Shown: in pieces, positions 34,935 to 48,487 of the stretch | Layout: every line of letters starts with the position of its first letter | How positions within the stretch are numbered: position 1 is the stretch's first letter | Assembly: GCA_018340375.1 (NCBI GenBank) | Contig: JAFFJZ010000003.1 | Span: 28,520,001-28,584,000, forward strand | DNA length: 64,000 bases | DNA from: Gonatopus flavifemur | Taxonomy: Eukaryota; Arthropoda; Insecta; Hymenoptera; Dryinidae | Direction: 5' to 3' | Position numbers and translations under genes: made by a program | Notes under the pieces: model-generated | The model's database searches: none | Told to the model about the DNA's origin: nothing | The model's input: only the letters and a program-made list of their open reading frames with translations

Positions 34935-37900
34935 ATAACACTGGTTTTTATTCTAGTGCATATTTAGAATGATTTTATTGCAAATATTTGCCCACCGCTG
35001 ACCGGTCACATGAGTTGTAATAATTTTAAATATCACAATTATTCTAATAATTTTTATACATGTGTCAAGCGTGTAAGAACTTGACGAGAACCAAAGAATG
35101 TCGAGTTTGTTTTATTTTTCGAATATCATGGCAAAATCAGGAAATCTCGAAAAATCATCTCAATGTGAGCTTTATTGATATTAAAATCGCCATATATTGG
35201 ATCCCTATTCTAAATTCATCAATGACCTCGAAAAACCTTCCGAGTAGTGATTTCCAGCTCAGTCAAAAATCTCTTCGATACCCTCTTGGGTAATCGCTCA
35301 AAATCCTTACGTAGATTAAAAAAGTATACTATACAAGATGTATTTCCCCTCCCCTTGAAATCACCTAATGTGTTTCGTCTTTTCGAATCGAATTATTTGT
35401 GTGAAATTCTGATATTTTGAAAGGGTGAAACATTGAAGTGTTTTACATCTTCAATGCGTGATTAGGCAGATTTCAAAAGAATACGTATTTATTCAAATCA
35501 GTGCTGTCTTTTTCCGATACTGACTTTCAGAATTTTTCTTCATTCGAATTGATGGAGTCGCAAGTCTAAATCCTAATTACTTCCATCAATTGTACGAAAC
35601 TCATGGTTTTATAATACAATTCCCATTATTTCACGAAATCATTGGCATTCCTTGAATTCGTATAAAATGATTACTCACATCCAAGGAAACAAAGTTTTTT
35701 GTCTCCACAGTCTTGGGCGAAATTCCTACAAGTGTGTATTGAATCAATTATTATGTCATCAGCGAAGCAGACTCATTCGTCTTCTTTTGACCTTCTCGAA
35801 CACTTTCCGCAGGTTTCTCTGGGTTCACCCTTGCTAGATTGCCAGAGTCACTTCTTTTTATTCAATTTCTCTGACTTTGCTCAGTGATTAACGATGAGGT
35901 GACAAGGACCACATGAATTATTATTTCACAGGCGAGATTCTTTTTTCTTTCACCTAACAAGAATTGATTTTTTAAAAGGATTAATTTCTCTTCTTCTTTC
36001 TCTTTCTGGATATTCATGCCAATGATTGCTATTCGGTAAATCCACTTTTCATTCCAACAAATTGACCTTCCTCCCTTTTCATTTCTATATCGATACTGTG
36101 CCTTCTCAAAAATAATTTCACATTCAATTAAAATAATACTGCACAGATTTGACGGCGTTCTCGAAAACCGACTGAAATTCATTCTTCCTTCCTTTCAAAT
36201 TATAGAGAGAAGAGTGAGAAATGAAGGGAAGTTTCATGAATTCGTTTCCATTTTCATAATATACTCCATCAACGTGAACAGTGTTTTGTGTTTTGTCATC
36301 GAAAAATCTAATAACCTTTCCAAAAGATTGGATAGTTCAATGAAAAATATTGAATTCTCATAAAATCTTGTACCTGCTCATCTCGTTCCCAGATTCCAAA
36401 TTTTCGAATGATCAGTCACGGAATTCATCATTCCTTTCACATTGCATCTCCTAGTGAAATTATATTAAGGATTAATTCGGAATTATCCAGAAGGGCTATA
36501 TAAAATCACAGTACAATCTTCATAATCCTCTTCAACCTATCAAAGATTTTGAACAATCGGATCCACGTTAAGGGAGCACTTGAAATTACACACGTTATTT
36601 TGATTTGCCCATTTCCATTTATAAATTTAATTCCAATTGAGTGATGAATTATTCACTTTTCGGAAACCGTCTCGTGCATTATCGAGAGATCAGGATCATG
36701 AACGAATGCACGCGTGTACGCGTATACCCAATTTATGAATCACGCTAAATGTATGCATCTTTTATCATATCCCATTGAAAGAACCATCCTCGAAATCCTC
36801 TTGGAATTGTTGTATTTTATGATATTTCTTATACGTTCGCCACGAATAGGTGACTAGTCAGTAATACAAAATAAATATGGTAACTCTTGGAGAAAAAGAG
36901 AGAATTCGTGCTTGGTTGAAACTTGGAAACGATTGGGTGCTTGTTTGTGTGGAAATCGACAGCGAGAAAATATGCGGGTCACACCCTACATATATCTCAA
37001 GTGGATTCCTTTCAGGAACGAAGGGATATGAAGGGGTTGGAGAACAACCTTTCGTACCAACCTAATCCATATAATGTAAACATTTTTCATTTTTAATTCC
37101 CAAGGAATGAAAAATTCATCGCTGTACGTTCATTCGTGGTGTGGATAAAATTCACTTTCTTGTGTTTAATACGAAAGGTCCTCATTAATTTCGAAATAGT
37201 TTTGAGACAGAAGAAATACCGTCTTATACTCAGCTTTTAGTAATGGCATTTCACTTCAGTTCGTTACCCACTGAGAATTAAAAGTAGACGAGAAAGTTGT
37301 GAAAAATTCATAGAGAAATAAACGACGATTGGAGTGTCAATCGATCGAAATACAGAACTTGAAATATTGTTTCCAATTTTAAATGTCAAACTATGTTGTG
37401 GAGTAGATGGAACGTACATACATGTTTTATTCATACGTGATATTCTTAAAAGCTCCAGAAACTTACATCGTATGCCCTTAAGAACATAAGAATCCCATGA
37501 GACGTACCACATTCCACATTCGTGTACTCGAAAATAAATTGTAAATCGCTTCGATGCGACCGTATTCGATTTTTTCCTTCTATTTTCCAGTTGGGGACTG
37601 AATGGAAAATCAATTCGACGAAATAACGTATCGCGGAACAGGTACCGGGATGATTTTGATGGCAAAAATGAATTCATGGGAGCGTCTTTTAAGAAAGTAT
37701 AAGAAATTAATCAATAACACATGGCAGATTACGTTACCAAATGAATAGATTGATGCGAATCCAATATAGACTCGATCAAGTGAATCCTTTATTCTTGTGT
37801 TGCCATAGTGGTAGGGAATTCTTGGTAGGGAGAGTCATTTGAAAGCGATGCAATGCAATCTCGCGATACGACCAAAAGTAATTCTTCTCTTGTAAGCTAT

Positions 37901-40900
37901 GTTTCTCGGGAGCAAAAAGGCAGCCCTGCTAGATGGCATAAAAAAAAAAGAATTCGAAACAAAAAGAAGGCTGAAAAACCCGAGAGAAAAAATGGCGCAC
38001 GGGCAAAAAGGCGTGCACGGAAAGAAGGAAAAAGTACTACAGTTGAGAAGATTGATCGTTGAAAGTAGACTCAAGCTATGCAGGCAGAGACTGATACGAT
38101 TCGTACAAAGGGATTTTCTCGTTCCTCGTTGCAACGAGATCTGTGTACATATTTTTTTTAATACTCGCATAATTCGTGATATTACAGTCGTTATGGAAAC
38201 TTATACGATTATTGTCGTGGATATGGAACTGATGGATAATAATTCGAAAATCAATTATGGATAAATCCTTCTTCATTTCAAAAAGTTCGTGAGATTTCAT
38301 ACCAACTTCAACACAGTGAACAACCATTTACCTTCATTCAAATTCATTGGAATCTATTAGAACCGATCGAATCAATGAGATTCAATGAGAATTCAATAGT
38401 TTTGAATGATCATTTGCCATTGCAAATATTTGTATTCAATTTTGTTTTCGTATAGGTCTCTTGCGATTCAATGTGTTCTCAAAATGTTTCTACTGAGAAA
38501 CTACCCATCAGCGTATCCCTGAAAGAGAACTGAGAAACTTATTTTTTCTTTCCCATTTTTCAACGAATTTGTTTTCTTCTTATTATATTAATTATGACCT
38601 CATCGTATGAGACATTCAAAATTTTCAAAGTTTATCTTACTTCCCGAATGAAGAATGAAGAGAACAATATGGAAAATGTATCAATTGTCCTCGTATATTT
38701 GAAAATATTAACCTCTCGAGTATACGTCGTGAATGCAAAAATCTCACAAAAGGGTGAAGTTAATACCAGAGCTCATAACGGAATTTTGAAAGAAAACTCG
38801 AAATCGAGCGAGAGCTCAAAGGTTCTTTGTTCAATGAAACGAGAAGGAAGAAAAAGCATCTTATAATGGAGATCGTTTATAACGAGATTATATTGCAAGC
38901 ACGATGAACGTCGCAGGAAAGAGAACGGAAAATAGATGAATTTATTAATGCGTTCAAAGGTTCAGTTTTTCGCGAAAGATGTTGTAGTGTACGATACAAA
39001 AAAACACTCAAAATGGAAGATGAAAGTCAGAAGGATCGAAGAATATTTTGAGATCATTGTCGTAAAATATTAGAATGGAAACCACACTTTCCAGAATAAA
39101 ATTCTATTAGTATTCTATTGACAACATCCATTGATCTCCATTGAGTCAATGGCAAATTAATGTGAATTGAAAAAGGAACAAAGTATAAATTTACCAACAG
39201 AATCTCAATTGAACTCTTTCCGCCCTGAGGGAAGAATGAATGAATATGATGAATGAATCGAAAGAGAATAAGAACGATTGAAAGAGAAATTGAGATACCG
39301 ATAGGAAAAGAATGAATTATGGTACCAGATGAAAGTGTTGAATAATTTGATGTACGCGTTGGAATGTATCGATGTGGATTCGGGATTATGGATAATGGAT
39401 CAATTTTTGAATCTTTTTGAATGAAAAATCACTCTGAAAAAGTGGAAATGCTGCGACTTTGAATTTTTTTAGAAAGAGAAATTTCATTTCTCAAGAATGA
39501 AATTTCACTTTTCAAGAGTAGCAGTTCATTCTAGTTTTCAGAATGCACGACCCGATTCTTGAAAGATAGAGGAATAATTGAAGAACGAGAAGTTCATCCA
39601 ACTTTGAAATTACACACTGTTAGAAATTTCTGATTGAATCTTCAATTATACATGTAATGGAAACGAAAGTTATTCACGTAACTGAAAAATTTGTTGAAAT
39701 TTCAATTACGAAAATTATATATTATTGTATGATATAATATAGAAAATATTTGAAATTCAGTTGCGTGTAAATGAATTCACATTTCAATCACCAAGAATTG
39801 GAAATTTCATTCACAAATGTACAAGAAAAATATATTAAATTTAAAAATATTTCTAACCATGCAGCATTTAAAGAGCAAGTGTTTTAGGAAATGCAGATGA
39901 AAGTCTCAAAAGCGACATATATTTTTGATATGTACCCAGATAACACACGAAGAATTATTTCTCAAGAACAAGGAAAGAATTCTTCAAGAACTCTCTTCAC
40001 GCTTTGATTGTTTTGTTATGAGGTGCTTTCGATCGCGTAATGCCGTGTTCAAAAGGCTGAGACTCGAGCTCAAACGGAGAGGAAAAACCACAGACATAGG
40101 AATATAGGGACGGAGTGTGAACTCCTCTTTCAGACGAGGGATGTGAAGCGAATAGAAGAGGGGCCTCTAGAGAAGTTCACGACTCTTTGATTGATTGATT
40201 GATTCAGTGCTCATGCTCTGTACTGGTGATTACAAACGTTGATATACGTATTCGATTGAATATTCCAACAGCTATACGGACATTAATTTGCAACATAACG
40301 AGATTGCATGAACTGAACTGAATTATACGATTACTCAAATTGATGATGTTTTTTTGATAAAAGATGTGTGGTTCATAATTTATAATGAAGTTATTTAATT
40401 AAGAAACATCAAGCATCAAAACATGCATAAATTACACGTTAATCCAAAATTCTCAATCTCGATATAATCCTTTTATTGATTCTTGAAAATCATAAAAAGA
40501 TTTTACAACAATCTCCAAATGTCAAATATTTTTCATAATTCCATTTTCCAAAATTTATAAATCATAAGGAAAGTCACATTTATAGTCATATTTCAATCTC
40601 AGGTATGCACTGATTAAGATCTAGTTATTATGTATTTTATGTATAATAATTTAATACAATGAAAAATATCACTTGTGACTTAAGGGGAGGTTCTCATCAA
40701 GCGGATTCCGAAATAAGGTGATTTTCTCGAACTTTTTTTTTCTTAAGAAGGAAATGACTCAGAAACTCGAGTTATTTGGAACTTAATCAATGGGTCTTAA
40801 AGTACATGAAAAAAATTGTCAAGATAACGTCTGGTCTCATTTGCTTTCCGCAATCTTATTCTGCTGTCCCTCGCTTTTCTTACTTCATCTACTCATCTAC

Positions 40901-41850
40901 TTCACAACATTTCAACGTTCGTAGAACCTTATTCAAACGTTTGTGAATAAATTGTAAATTTAGCTTTTATGAATCTTCGGCATGATCTATACAGATCTAA
41001 TCTGAACGTTCGTTGAAGCTTAATGTTCCCTTTGGGATATTTTTGAGCTTCTGAGTACTTGAACTATATGATTCCTTCTATTATTTCTTTTCTGTATCTT
41101 TCTATATTATCTCCAGAGGACTCCGCTTTTTCTAGGACCTAATAGAATCTTGAATACTCAAACCCCTGAATTTATCTGAAATTTTCGATCTGTCTGAAAA
41201 GTTCGACTCAGAATTTTTCCTCATTCTCTTGTCTCTGAATTTCTTCGAAACATAAAATTGCTCAGAAATATCTTTGAGCACCCAACAGAATACCCAATAC
41301 AAATCTCCTGGACCTCCCAGGACAATTTAACTTTAATTCCAAAGTAAGAATAATTCCCAGAATTTGGAGAATAAAGGAGACAGCGATGTCCAAAAATTGC
41401 TCTCATAATCTCCCTCAAACTGTGTTCTCCCAAGTTTTCAGGAGACGGAAAAAAATTCAAATCACAAGGACCATCGGTTACCTATGTTTTAGAGACATTT
41501 ATTTGTAGCCTTTAGCGATGGCGTCACGCAGTAGCTGTTCCGATAGATATTTGATAGCAGCTGTTCTCGTCATTGGGGATGAGGAAGAAGAGAAAAGCAA
41601 ATAGAGAGGCAAGCAAAATAGAGACAAGGCGGATGAATGTGGAATTGATACTTTACGAGTTGGCTAGGAATCAATGGAGTTAATGGCTAGCCGAACTATA
41701 CTTAGTGGTACCCGATATGAGTTTCATAGTGTGTTTTTTTTTTTCAACAGACAAACAATTGTTTTTCTTTGGGACAACCTTGAGATGGATATCTCCTCTC
41801 TTTCAGTGATATGTTTTCAATTAATGAAACAAATAAGTATTATAACACGT
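34935..41850. other. No gene or transposon recognised
   Basis: About 7 kb of AT-rich DNA with chance frames up to 137 codons. A purine-rich stretch at 37900-38060 gives short Lys/Arg-rich frames that I do not consider genes. A TGAT tetranucleotide run is at 40188-40204. I see no inverted repeat ends here. Confidence 0.4.
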
Positions 41851-41859
41851 ACTTCCCGT

Positions 41860-42870
41860 GTGGAAATCAATCGTGGGCATCCTCGAGTATGTCCGTGCCC
41901 CGTAAGGGTGGAATTTAGGCATCCAACATAAGAGTCCCACCCACGGCCCATGTGGGCCCCAGTTAGGCTTGCCAGTGTACTCCCCGGATATTTAATCTAC
42001 AGATGCTCATCCACAACCCATATAGGCTCTGGGCAACATAAATTAAATGTTTTATACTTGTTGTGAGAAACGTTCATCCAATGTTCATATGAATCAAATG
42101 CACATTAATTGTTGACGATAATAATGAATAACTTTTCCCAGGTGCTCTATAAGCGTTCATGTATGTAAAAGTGACATAACAAATATTTTACATATTTTTT
42201 GTGATGTATTAAGTTTCATCATGATTAATTTCCTTTCCATAAAATTAAGAGGGCAAGTTGCATTCTTAACTGATTCTGGATCAATTTTCCATCCTCCGAC
42301 TATATTTGATGCTTTAGGAAAAGAATATATTCTCTTTTTCGACATTAAGATTTTCCCATGAATAGATATTGTGGATGCCATTGCTTCAGAACCATACATC
42401 TTTTCGATTTTCATTACATAGTTCTTTCTGAGGAGAACCACATTATTTGGAGTTTTGGTTGTTAGATGAATTGAAAACTTCACAACTACTTCTTTTACAA
42501 ACAAAGTAGCATCGATGAATTCGGATTTTTTAATTTTGAATTCGATTTGCAATGACATTTGCTTCTTTTTGCTGGAGCAAATTCATTTGTCTTTTATCTG
42601 AGGAATATCACCCAAATATCCTGGGGCCCAGCGCAGGATGAAATTCGAAAATTCATGAGCTAAAATGAACTCCCTGAGTTGGTTCAAGTGGAATTATTCT
42701 TGATGTGGGCCAAGTTTGGGAACCACGACGGGGCCTAGATTAGAAAGCGTAACACCCCAAGTTGAGGCCAACCCAAGTGTCCTAACCAGGGCCACATTTT
42801 AAGTAGGGATTATAAACCTGGCCCAGGTCTGAGCCCGGAAAAATTTCCACACGGGTTGTACGTGGGCGTT
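41860..42870. repeat. GGGCCC-rich repeat flanking a 133-codon frame
   Basis: GC-rich pieces with GGCCC/GGGCC motifs lie at 41880-42030 (CGGCCCATGTGGGCCCC) and 42620-42870 (GGGGCCCAGCGCAGG, GGGCCAAGTTTGGG). Between them is AT-rich DNA with an open frame on the minus strand, 42558 to 42157, starting MSLQIEFKIKK. I do not recognise that frame, and its length is within what chance gives in this window. Confidence 0.4.
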
Positions 42871-44200
42871 AGTTCCCTGCGAAAGGAATGTTTAATTTTT
42901 TATCTTCGTTCCACGTCCATATTTTATAAAGTTCACCCTCACGGATACCCGTTTCAAAGGTTTTTCAAATATTTTTCACACTCTTAAACTCATTGCTATA
43001 TTTATATCTAGATGCTTGAATTTTTATCTCACAGATCGGTAACTTTTTGCGGATACTCTTCCTCGAACGGTTGATCTTTCGAGGTTCTTTTTTTATTACA
43101 GAATATTTGAATTGATTATGAGATTGTATCCACACGGTTCCTTCTACCGGAATATCCTGTTTTCACGTCACTTGGAATCTGATCGATTATTTCACGAGCA
43201 TTCAATATAATATGAGTAGTTTTACATATTCTTGTAGTATTCATGATCATGTTTGCGAGGTTTGAAAAGTTACTCCGTTAAGAGGAAATTTCAATAGCTG
43301 ATTATGAAATTCCTTCATTCAACCGAACGCATGAGTTACTAAATTATAAAATTGAGAATAAAACTATTGGCGAGAGAGAATAGGTCGTCGAAGTTCAGAG
43401 GAAAAATTCTGAATATCGAAGAAGGGGAGATTTATAAATGTGTACGAAGTGTATTCCATACAACAGTAGAGTTCTATTTATTATGAAGCTGAAGATCTAC
43501 ACTGTGAAGGAAACATTGAAAGGAATCGACTCGTTCCTTTCATACCGTTAATGATTAAAGGAATTCAGAAAAGGAACAGTGGTTATTTCTGGTAGATGAT
43601 ACTCGAAATTAATGAATCTCCGAGGAAGGGAGATCCAGTCTCCGAACTTCTTTTTTTACTATTTTTTTTTCTTTTTATTATTATACTGATCTATGATTTG
43701 CGATTTAATAATAATTCTGGGGTATATATTTCGCGAATTGATGACAAGTTAAGCACTTTGTGGTGAATAAATTCAATTTTATTCATAATGTAAAAATGTC
43801 TACTTCAAGATTTGTTAACTAGGAAATCCACAAAACGAGCTTTGTGACCGATGAACTGATTCAATGAACAAGCCAAATGGGAATTGAGGTGGAGAGTCGA
43901 AGGTTCGCCGTTAATTGAACATTAGACATGGTTCGTGATTAGGGGACTATCGTCGGAGTGATAGATTTACGAAGATACGTCTAAATCTAAGAGACAGTCC
44001 GTTTATGGTAATCGGAATCAATGAAATGTAGTGAAATATCTATCTGAGAGTATCCTCTGAACGATACCTCAATTACGATTTTTCTTCAAACGAAATAATT
44101 CGAATTTTCTGTATAACTACAAAAGATCATGAAGAAAAATGAACAAAAGAACTATAATTCTATTTTTCATTTCAACTTCTTTTTGTGCTGTAGGATATTT
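42870..44200. other. No gene or repeat recognised
   Basis: AT-rich sequence without recognisable coding or transposon signal. Confidence 0.4.
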
Positions 44201-44204
44201 AATA

Positions 44205-44461
44205 CATGGAGAAAAATAAAGTTTAGAAAATTACTATGTTCCTACTAAATTGGCAAGATACGAGAAAACATGACTGTAATTGTTACACAGTGTAGTAAAA
44301 ATATGTACTTGATCATCTGTAACGTTGCATGCTCATGCTAAAGAGTGTCAGGCAAACCATGCATTTTTACTACATTGTCTATCAATAAAAATAGTATTTT
44401 CTCGTATCTTGCCAAATTAGTAGAAAATGTAGTAATCTTCTAAACTTTATTTTTCTCCATG
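44205..44461. mobile_element. Palindromic MITE, CATGGAGAAAAA ends, 257 bp
   Basis: The arms pair for about 75 bp starting CATGGAGAAAAATAAAGTTT and including TTGGCAAGATACGAGAAAA on both sides. TA flanks both ends (44203-44204 and 44462-44463). Non-coding. Confidence 0.9.
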
Positions 44462-45286
44462 TATCTGGATATGAATATCCAAATAACTTCGTGATGAATG
44501 AACAAAATGAAATCTAAAGTATGTTTTTTCGTTTTTGACACAGCGGATTTTGCTTCCCTTTGATGAATTACTACGGGGACTCCATAGTATATTTTCCCTC
44601 GTTCTACAGGTGAATGATTCCTGCCTCTCTCGGACTTTCCCACTCGTCATCTAGCGGATTTCCATAGCCTTTGATCAATGAGCTGGGATAATTATCCCTC
44701 TTCATTAATTTCACTCAAACCACAGCGAATCAAAAATTTGCTAGTTTGTCGACTATCTGTATCCTTTAATACGTTAATCAATCTCATCTAATCCATGATT
44801 AAGCGAGCAGCGATTGGAGCTCAGATTTTCAATACAAACCGATCGAAGTAAGATATTTGTCTTTTATGCATGAAATTCATCAAATCAGGTAGAGATTAAT
44901 GGAGGGATGGTCCGCTTGGAAGAGAGGATATTTCAACTAGATTTTATATAAATTCAAAAGTGAAATAATCCGAACAGATAGCGCGTTCCAAAATGCCGTG
45001 TTCTTGGAAGCATCTTTCGATGCTTTGAATATGAAAAATGGTACTGCTTCGGGAATAGGGAAGCACGGGCCACAGTGGATCAGCACACGTTTTCAGTTCA
45101 TAAAACGACTGTACACGCTAGTAGTATTACTTTTCAGGAACCTTTTTTCAACCTCATCTTGGAATGGCGATTCGGCTACTATTGTCCAAGTGATACGCAT
45201 ATTTGTAAAATTTCTTTCCTCTATGTCAAATGCTTTAGAAACTTTGAATGCGTTTTTTTCCAAACTGTGTTTCTGAAGTCGGTGAC

Positions 45287-45673
45287 TAGTGTTGCCGCGA
45301 GCCGCAAAACGAGCCGTGAAGAATTCTAGATTCTAGATTATCTGAATTGAAAATAAACTCCTTACTGTGAAAATTGACTCTCAACTGAATTTGAAGGTTC
45401 AAATTGGAATATACCTTTATGGAAACGGGTTCCAAATGAATTCATACTCGAGCCGGTTTCGAGCCAACGTTTCGAGCTGAATCTGCGCTATTTGATGTAT
45501 GAATCGGTTGAAAACCCAAATCCACGGAACTGTGCGATAATATGAACCTTCGAACTGAACTACAGGACCATCCAACCGAGTATTGTGAGAATTTTTACTT
45601 CTCATAGTCTTAACTGAACCCAGTTAAAGTCCAAAGCTCGTTACAGCTCGTTTTGCGGCTCGCGGCAACACTA
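45287..45673. mobile_element. hAT MITE with perfect TIR and 8-bp duplication
   Basis: Perfect 28-bp inverted ends, beginning TAGTGTTGCCGCGAGCCGCA, with identical 8-bp flanks TCGGTGAC at 45279-45286 and 45674-45681. The 387-bp length and absence of a transposase make it a non-autonomous hAT element. It is inserted in the Kolobok-like remnant that continues on its right side. Confidence 0.92.
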
Positions 45674-45681
45674 TCGGTGAC

Positions 45682-46190
45682 CAAGATTTCTCGAAAACGG
45701 CTGGACCGATCAGTCTCAAATTTTAACAAAAGCTTGTTGACTATATTTTTTTAGTAATTAATCGAAGGTTTCTCCCCTCCCACCGATGAATATATTTTTT
45801 TTTATAAACAATTTAAGGCCAAAATTTTTGTGGGAAATCGATTTTGTTTTAGAAGCCGCCATTTCGTCAAAAAATTTTATTTTGCTTATTTCTTCTATTA
45901 ATTACTAGATTATACATTACTTCAACGAAATCCATTTGGTTTTCTCATTTTAAAGGAATCAGTCCCGAGATATCGTGGTCACCGCAAAGCGCTTTTTTTT
46001 AGAAGAGCTCCTGGAGATCAGCTATAACAGCTCGCAAAATTATTATTTTTACAAATAAAAAATGTTGAGATACATTTCAAAGTTATCTCAATGTGTATAC
46101 AAATGTTTACATTGATCAATTGAATTGCGTTGTCAGGAATAATTCTTGAAAAATCGCGTTTTTGCGCCTATTAACTACATACATAACCCC
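45682..46190 (+). mobile_element. Second Kolobok-like remnant (3' end)
   Basis: This stretch matches the 3' region of the element at 27830-29169 read in reverse: ACCGATC-GTCTCAAATTT, TTTTTAGTAATTAATCGAAG, ATAAACAATTTAA-GCCAAAATT, then a GCCGCCATTT block. The end CATAACCCC (46182-46190) is followed by an exact TTAA (46191-46194). The element continues left of the hAT MITE for an unknown distance, perhaps to about 44990; the left TIR was not found. No coding frame survives. Confidence 0.65.
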
Positions 46191-46309
46191 TTAAAAGACA
46201 ACAGTTTTCCTTGGTTTTCTCGAATTCAAGTCAAATGCACTTACGGTCTTTTTACTTTGGCCGGTAGAATATAGATGTTATTTTCTTCATTCTCAGTTCA
46301 ATGATATGA

Positions 46310-46640
46310 ATAGATTACGTGACATTTGTGTATCAACGTCCCATGTGTGCATAAACATTGAACTAACTTCAGATCTCTCCTGTCCTGTTACAAAAATCCA
46401 GCTGGGATTCCACGTAAATACCAGATCCGACTCCACCTGGAATCGAGAATCCTGACTGAAATCCCATGTTGTAGTTGAAATTTTAGCTGAGATTCCATCT
46501 GGGAATGAGGAACCCCAGCTGGAAACCCAGGTAAATTTCGGAGCTGGAATCCATGTCGAATCCCAGCTGGCTTCTCGTGACAGGGTGGTGCGAAATTGAT
46601 CAACATTTGCTAAGAATGAACTGAAATTGGTGCATTGTTG
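46310..46640. repeat. CCAGCTGG-rich repeat patch
   Basis: Repeated pieces such as CCAGCTGGGATTCC, CCACCTGGAATC and CCAGCTGGAAACCC occur in both orientations over 330 bp. It resembles the GGGCCC-rich patches in structure. A chance minus-strand frame of 135 codons runs through it and is Trp/Ser-rich because of the repeat. Confidence 0.45.
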
Positions 46641-46705
46641 ATCCACACATCCCAAGCAACACACTTGGTCACAGCGGCATAGCAGTGACATCGCGGTCAC
46701 TCACT

Positions 46706-47469
46706 ATGTCACTGTTATGTCGGTGAGAAGTTTCCACAATCCTCCATAGTTCCATCTCTCAATATACCAGAACAAGATTTTCATAATAATTTTACACACC
46801 CAGACATCTCAGAAATTTTCCGGAACGTTTTAGAAACATAGCTTAGGTTCTGCGAGTCTTGGTTTCCAAGGAGCACATTTTTCAAATGTTCAGAGCACTT
46901 TCACTTTCGATGCAGCTGAATACGTTCTGCTTTTTTTCCGGGCTTCATACTGGTAGTAGTAGAATAATTCATGTGATTCAATCAATCATCTTCAATTGAA
47001 GCGCTCGTTTGTTCGAACCGATTGCACCGTTCAGAAGTTATGAATTTAAAAAAAAAGTCCCTTAAAACTCCAATTATTCATAACTTCCGCAAAAACAAAA
47101 TTCATCATCTACTATCAAATACATCAAAATCCACCCTCACAGATCTCTTCAAAATTAATTGCTGAATTGAAAGAAAATAAAATACTCAGGATCGGTTCAG
47201 AATTGTGTTGTAAAAGTTGCTTCGGAACTTATTTTCCCATTTCATCTAACTGTGCGACATTTTCCAGTCGTCCCCAGTGATCGGCCGACTGGCGGCCAGA
47301 GAAAGTACATTATTAGAAAAATCCGCTCAAAACTTTACAATTCGGATATACAGTTTTTTATGTACAGTGTTACGAAAGTCGTATCATTTCAACTCGTGTG
47401 AGCATATCTGTTAATATCATTATTATTACAAAATGTAGGAAATCCAATGTGTGCAATAATATGGGGCCA
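46706..47469 (+). repeat. Direct repeat A, copy 1 (764 bp)
   Basis: Nearly identical to 48796-49559: I count three differences over 764 bp and no gaps, at a constant offset of 2090. It begins ATGTCACTGTTATGTCGGTG and ends AATATGGGGCCA. The part at about 47170-47310 also has a diverged relative at 58925-59060, so the segment contains a dispersed repeat. No coding frame is obvious. Confidence 0.95.
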
Positions 47470-47636
47470 AGTTCGGTTCATTCTTGGTCCCATGTTCATG
47501 TACACATGGACAATTTTCGTACGAAATTTCATCCCCAACGTGTATCCATTTTGGTTCCACTGTAGCCCAGTCTTGACCCCGTGTTGACAGGATAGGGCTC
47601 ATGATGGCCCAGTGTGGAGGACATTGTACATACATG
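47455..47636. repeat. GGGCCC-type repeat piece
   Basis: Contains GGGGCCAAGTTCGG, TTGGTCCCATGTTCATG, GTAGCCCAGTCTTGACCCC and GATGGCCCAGTG, like the patches at 32.0-33.0 and 52.4-52.7 kb. A MITE follows at 47637. Confidence 0.45.
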
Positions 47637-47910
47637 CACGGAAAAAATCAGTGATCCAAATTTTCGTTGACTGGTATGTCACTTTTGGATGGAACACAAT
47701 TTGGAGAACAATTCGTACACTGGATTTTAATAATTCGTTGACTCTTTCGATTATTTCGAAGATGAAAATGAAAAGTGGATTCCATCGTTCGAATAGTGAA
47801 CACAGTTAACGGATTATTAAAATCCAGTATACGAATTGTTTTCAAACTTGTGCTCCGTCCAAAATTGGTATACAAGTCAACGAAAATTTGGACTACTTAT
47901 TTTTTCCGTG
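47637..47910. mobile_element. Palindromic MITE, CACGGAAAAAAT ends, TG target
   Basis: The left end CACGGAAAAAATCAGTGATC and the right end in reverse CACGGAAAAAATAAGTAGTC pair; the arms continue through CCAAATTTTCGTTGACT and AATTCGTA-ACTGGATTTTAAT. The 2-bp flank is TG on both sides (47635-47636 and 47911-47912). 274 bp. Confidence 0.9.
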
Positions 47911-48165
47911 TGCTAGGGATATTACAGCCTGTTATAAAATTCGATATGATTTTTGATACAAGACTTGATATTATTTGTAAGAATGTGTGTTTGTTGGGTA
48001 TTTGTTGACATTATGCTGAGCCTCACACAAAACGAAATTCTGCACACGTGCCTAATTAAAATTTGAAAATTTTCTGAGAGGTTTCACAATTCTCCAATAT
48101 GAGAAATTTCCGTACACTCGATTTCGAATTGACGCACATATAACTAGATATATGGAGACACCATT

Positions 48166-48381
48166 CCCAAGTAACACAAGAACTTCTCAAATATGCTATG
48201 ATGATACAGTGAATGTGAAAAGAATGTGCAAATGAGATTATTTTGGATAAATTCGTCCAGATATTCTATGGAGGTGCATGGCACATAATTATTCGACACA
48301 GTCTCATTTGGAGGTTCTGAGCGTGTTCATTAGATTTTCCAAACACGTTTGTAGCATTTCTTACCTCTTGTGTTGCTTGGG
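48166..48381. mobile_element. MITE with CCCAAGTAACACAAGA ends, 216 bp
   Basis: The left end CCCAAGTAACACAAGAACTT and the right end in reverse CCCAAGCAACACAAGAGGTA pair, followed by a shared GC-AT-TAGCA-TT region. TT lies on both sides. A fragment of the same end (CCCAAGCAACACA) occurs at 46651. Confidence 0.7.
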
Positions 48382-48487
48382 TTATACCTAATTGCATCTG
48401 CTCTCTAAATCTGGAAGAGTGGAAAATCACGCGTTTCACTCCACTAAGTCTCAGAAGTGAGCCAGTCCGCTTCGAGTCTGGGATTCT

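Noticed and set aside
37264..37677. 137-codon open frame on the minus strand
   Set aside because: No recognisable domain; length is within the chance range for this window, where several frames of 110-137 codons exist.
37853..38062. Lys/Arg-rich 69-codon frame resembling a nuclear localisation region
   Set aside because: The basic composition comes from a purine-rich tract; overlapping frames look equally basic and nothing supports translation.
44998..45276. 92-codon frame left of the hAT MITE as possible Kolobok coding sequence
   Set aside because: It lies where the Kolobok remnant should continue, but I could not match it to a transposase region, and two frames are open at once.
46293..46700. 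135-codon Trp/Ser-rich frame on the minus strand
   Set aside because: It follows the CCAGCTGG repeat patch, whose repeated wording explains both its openness and its composition.
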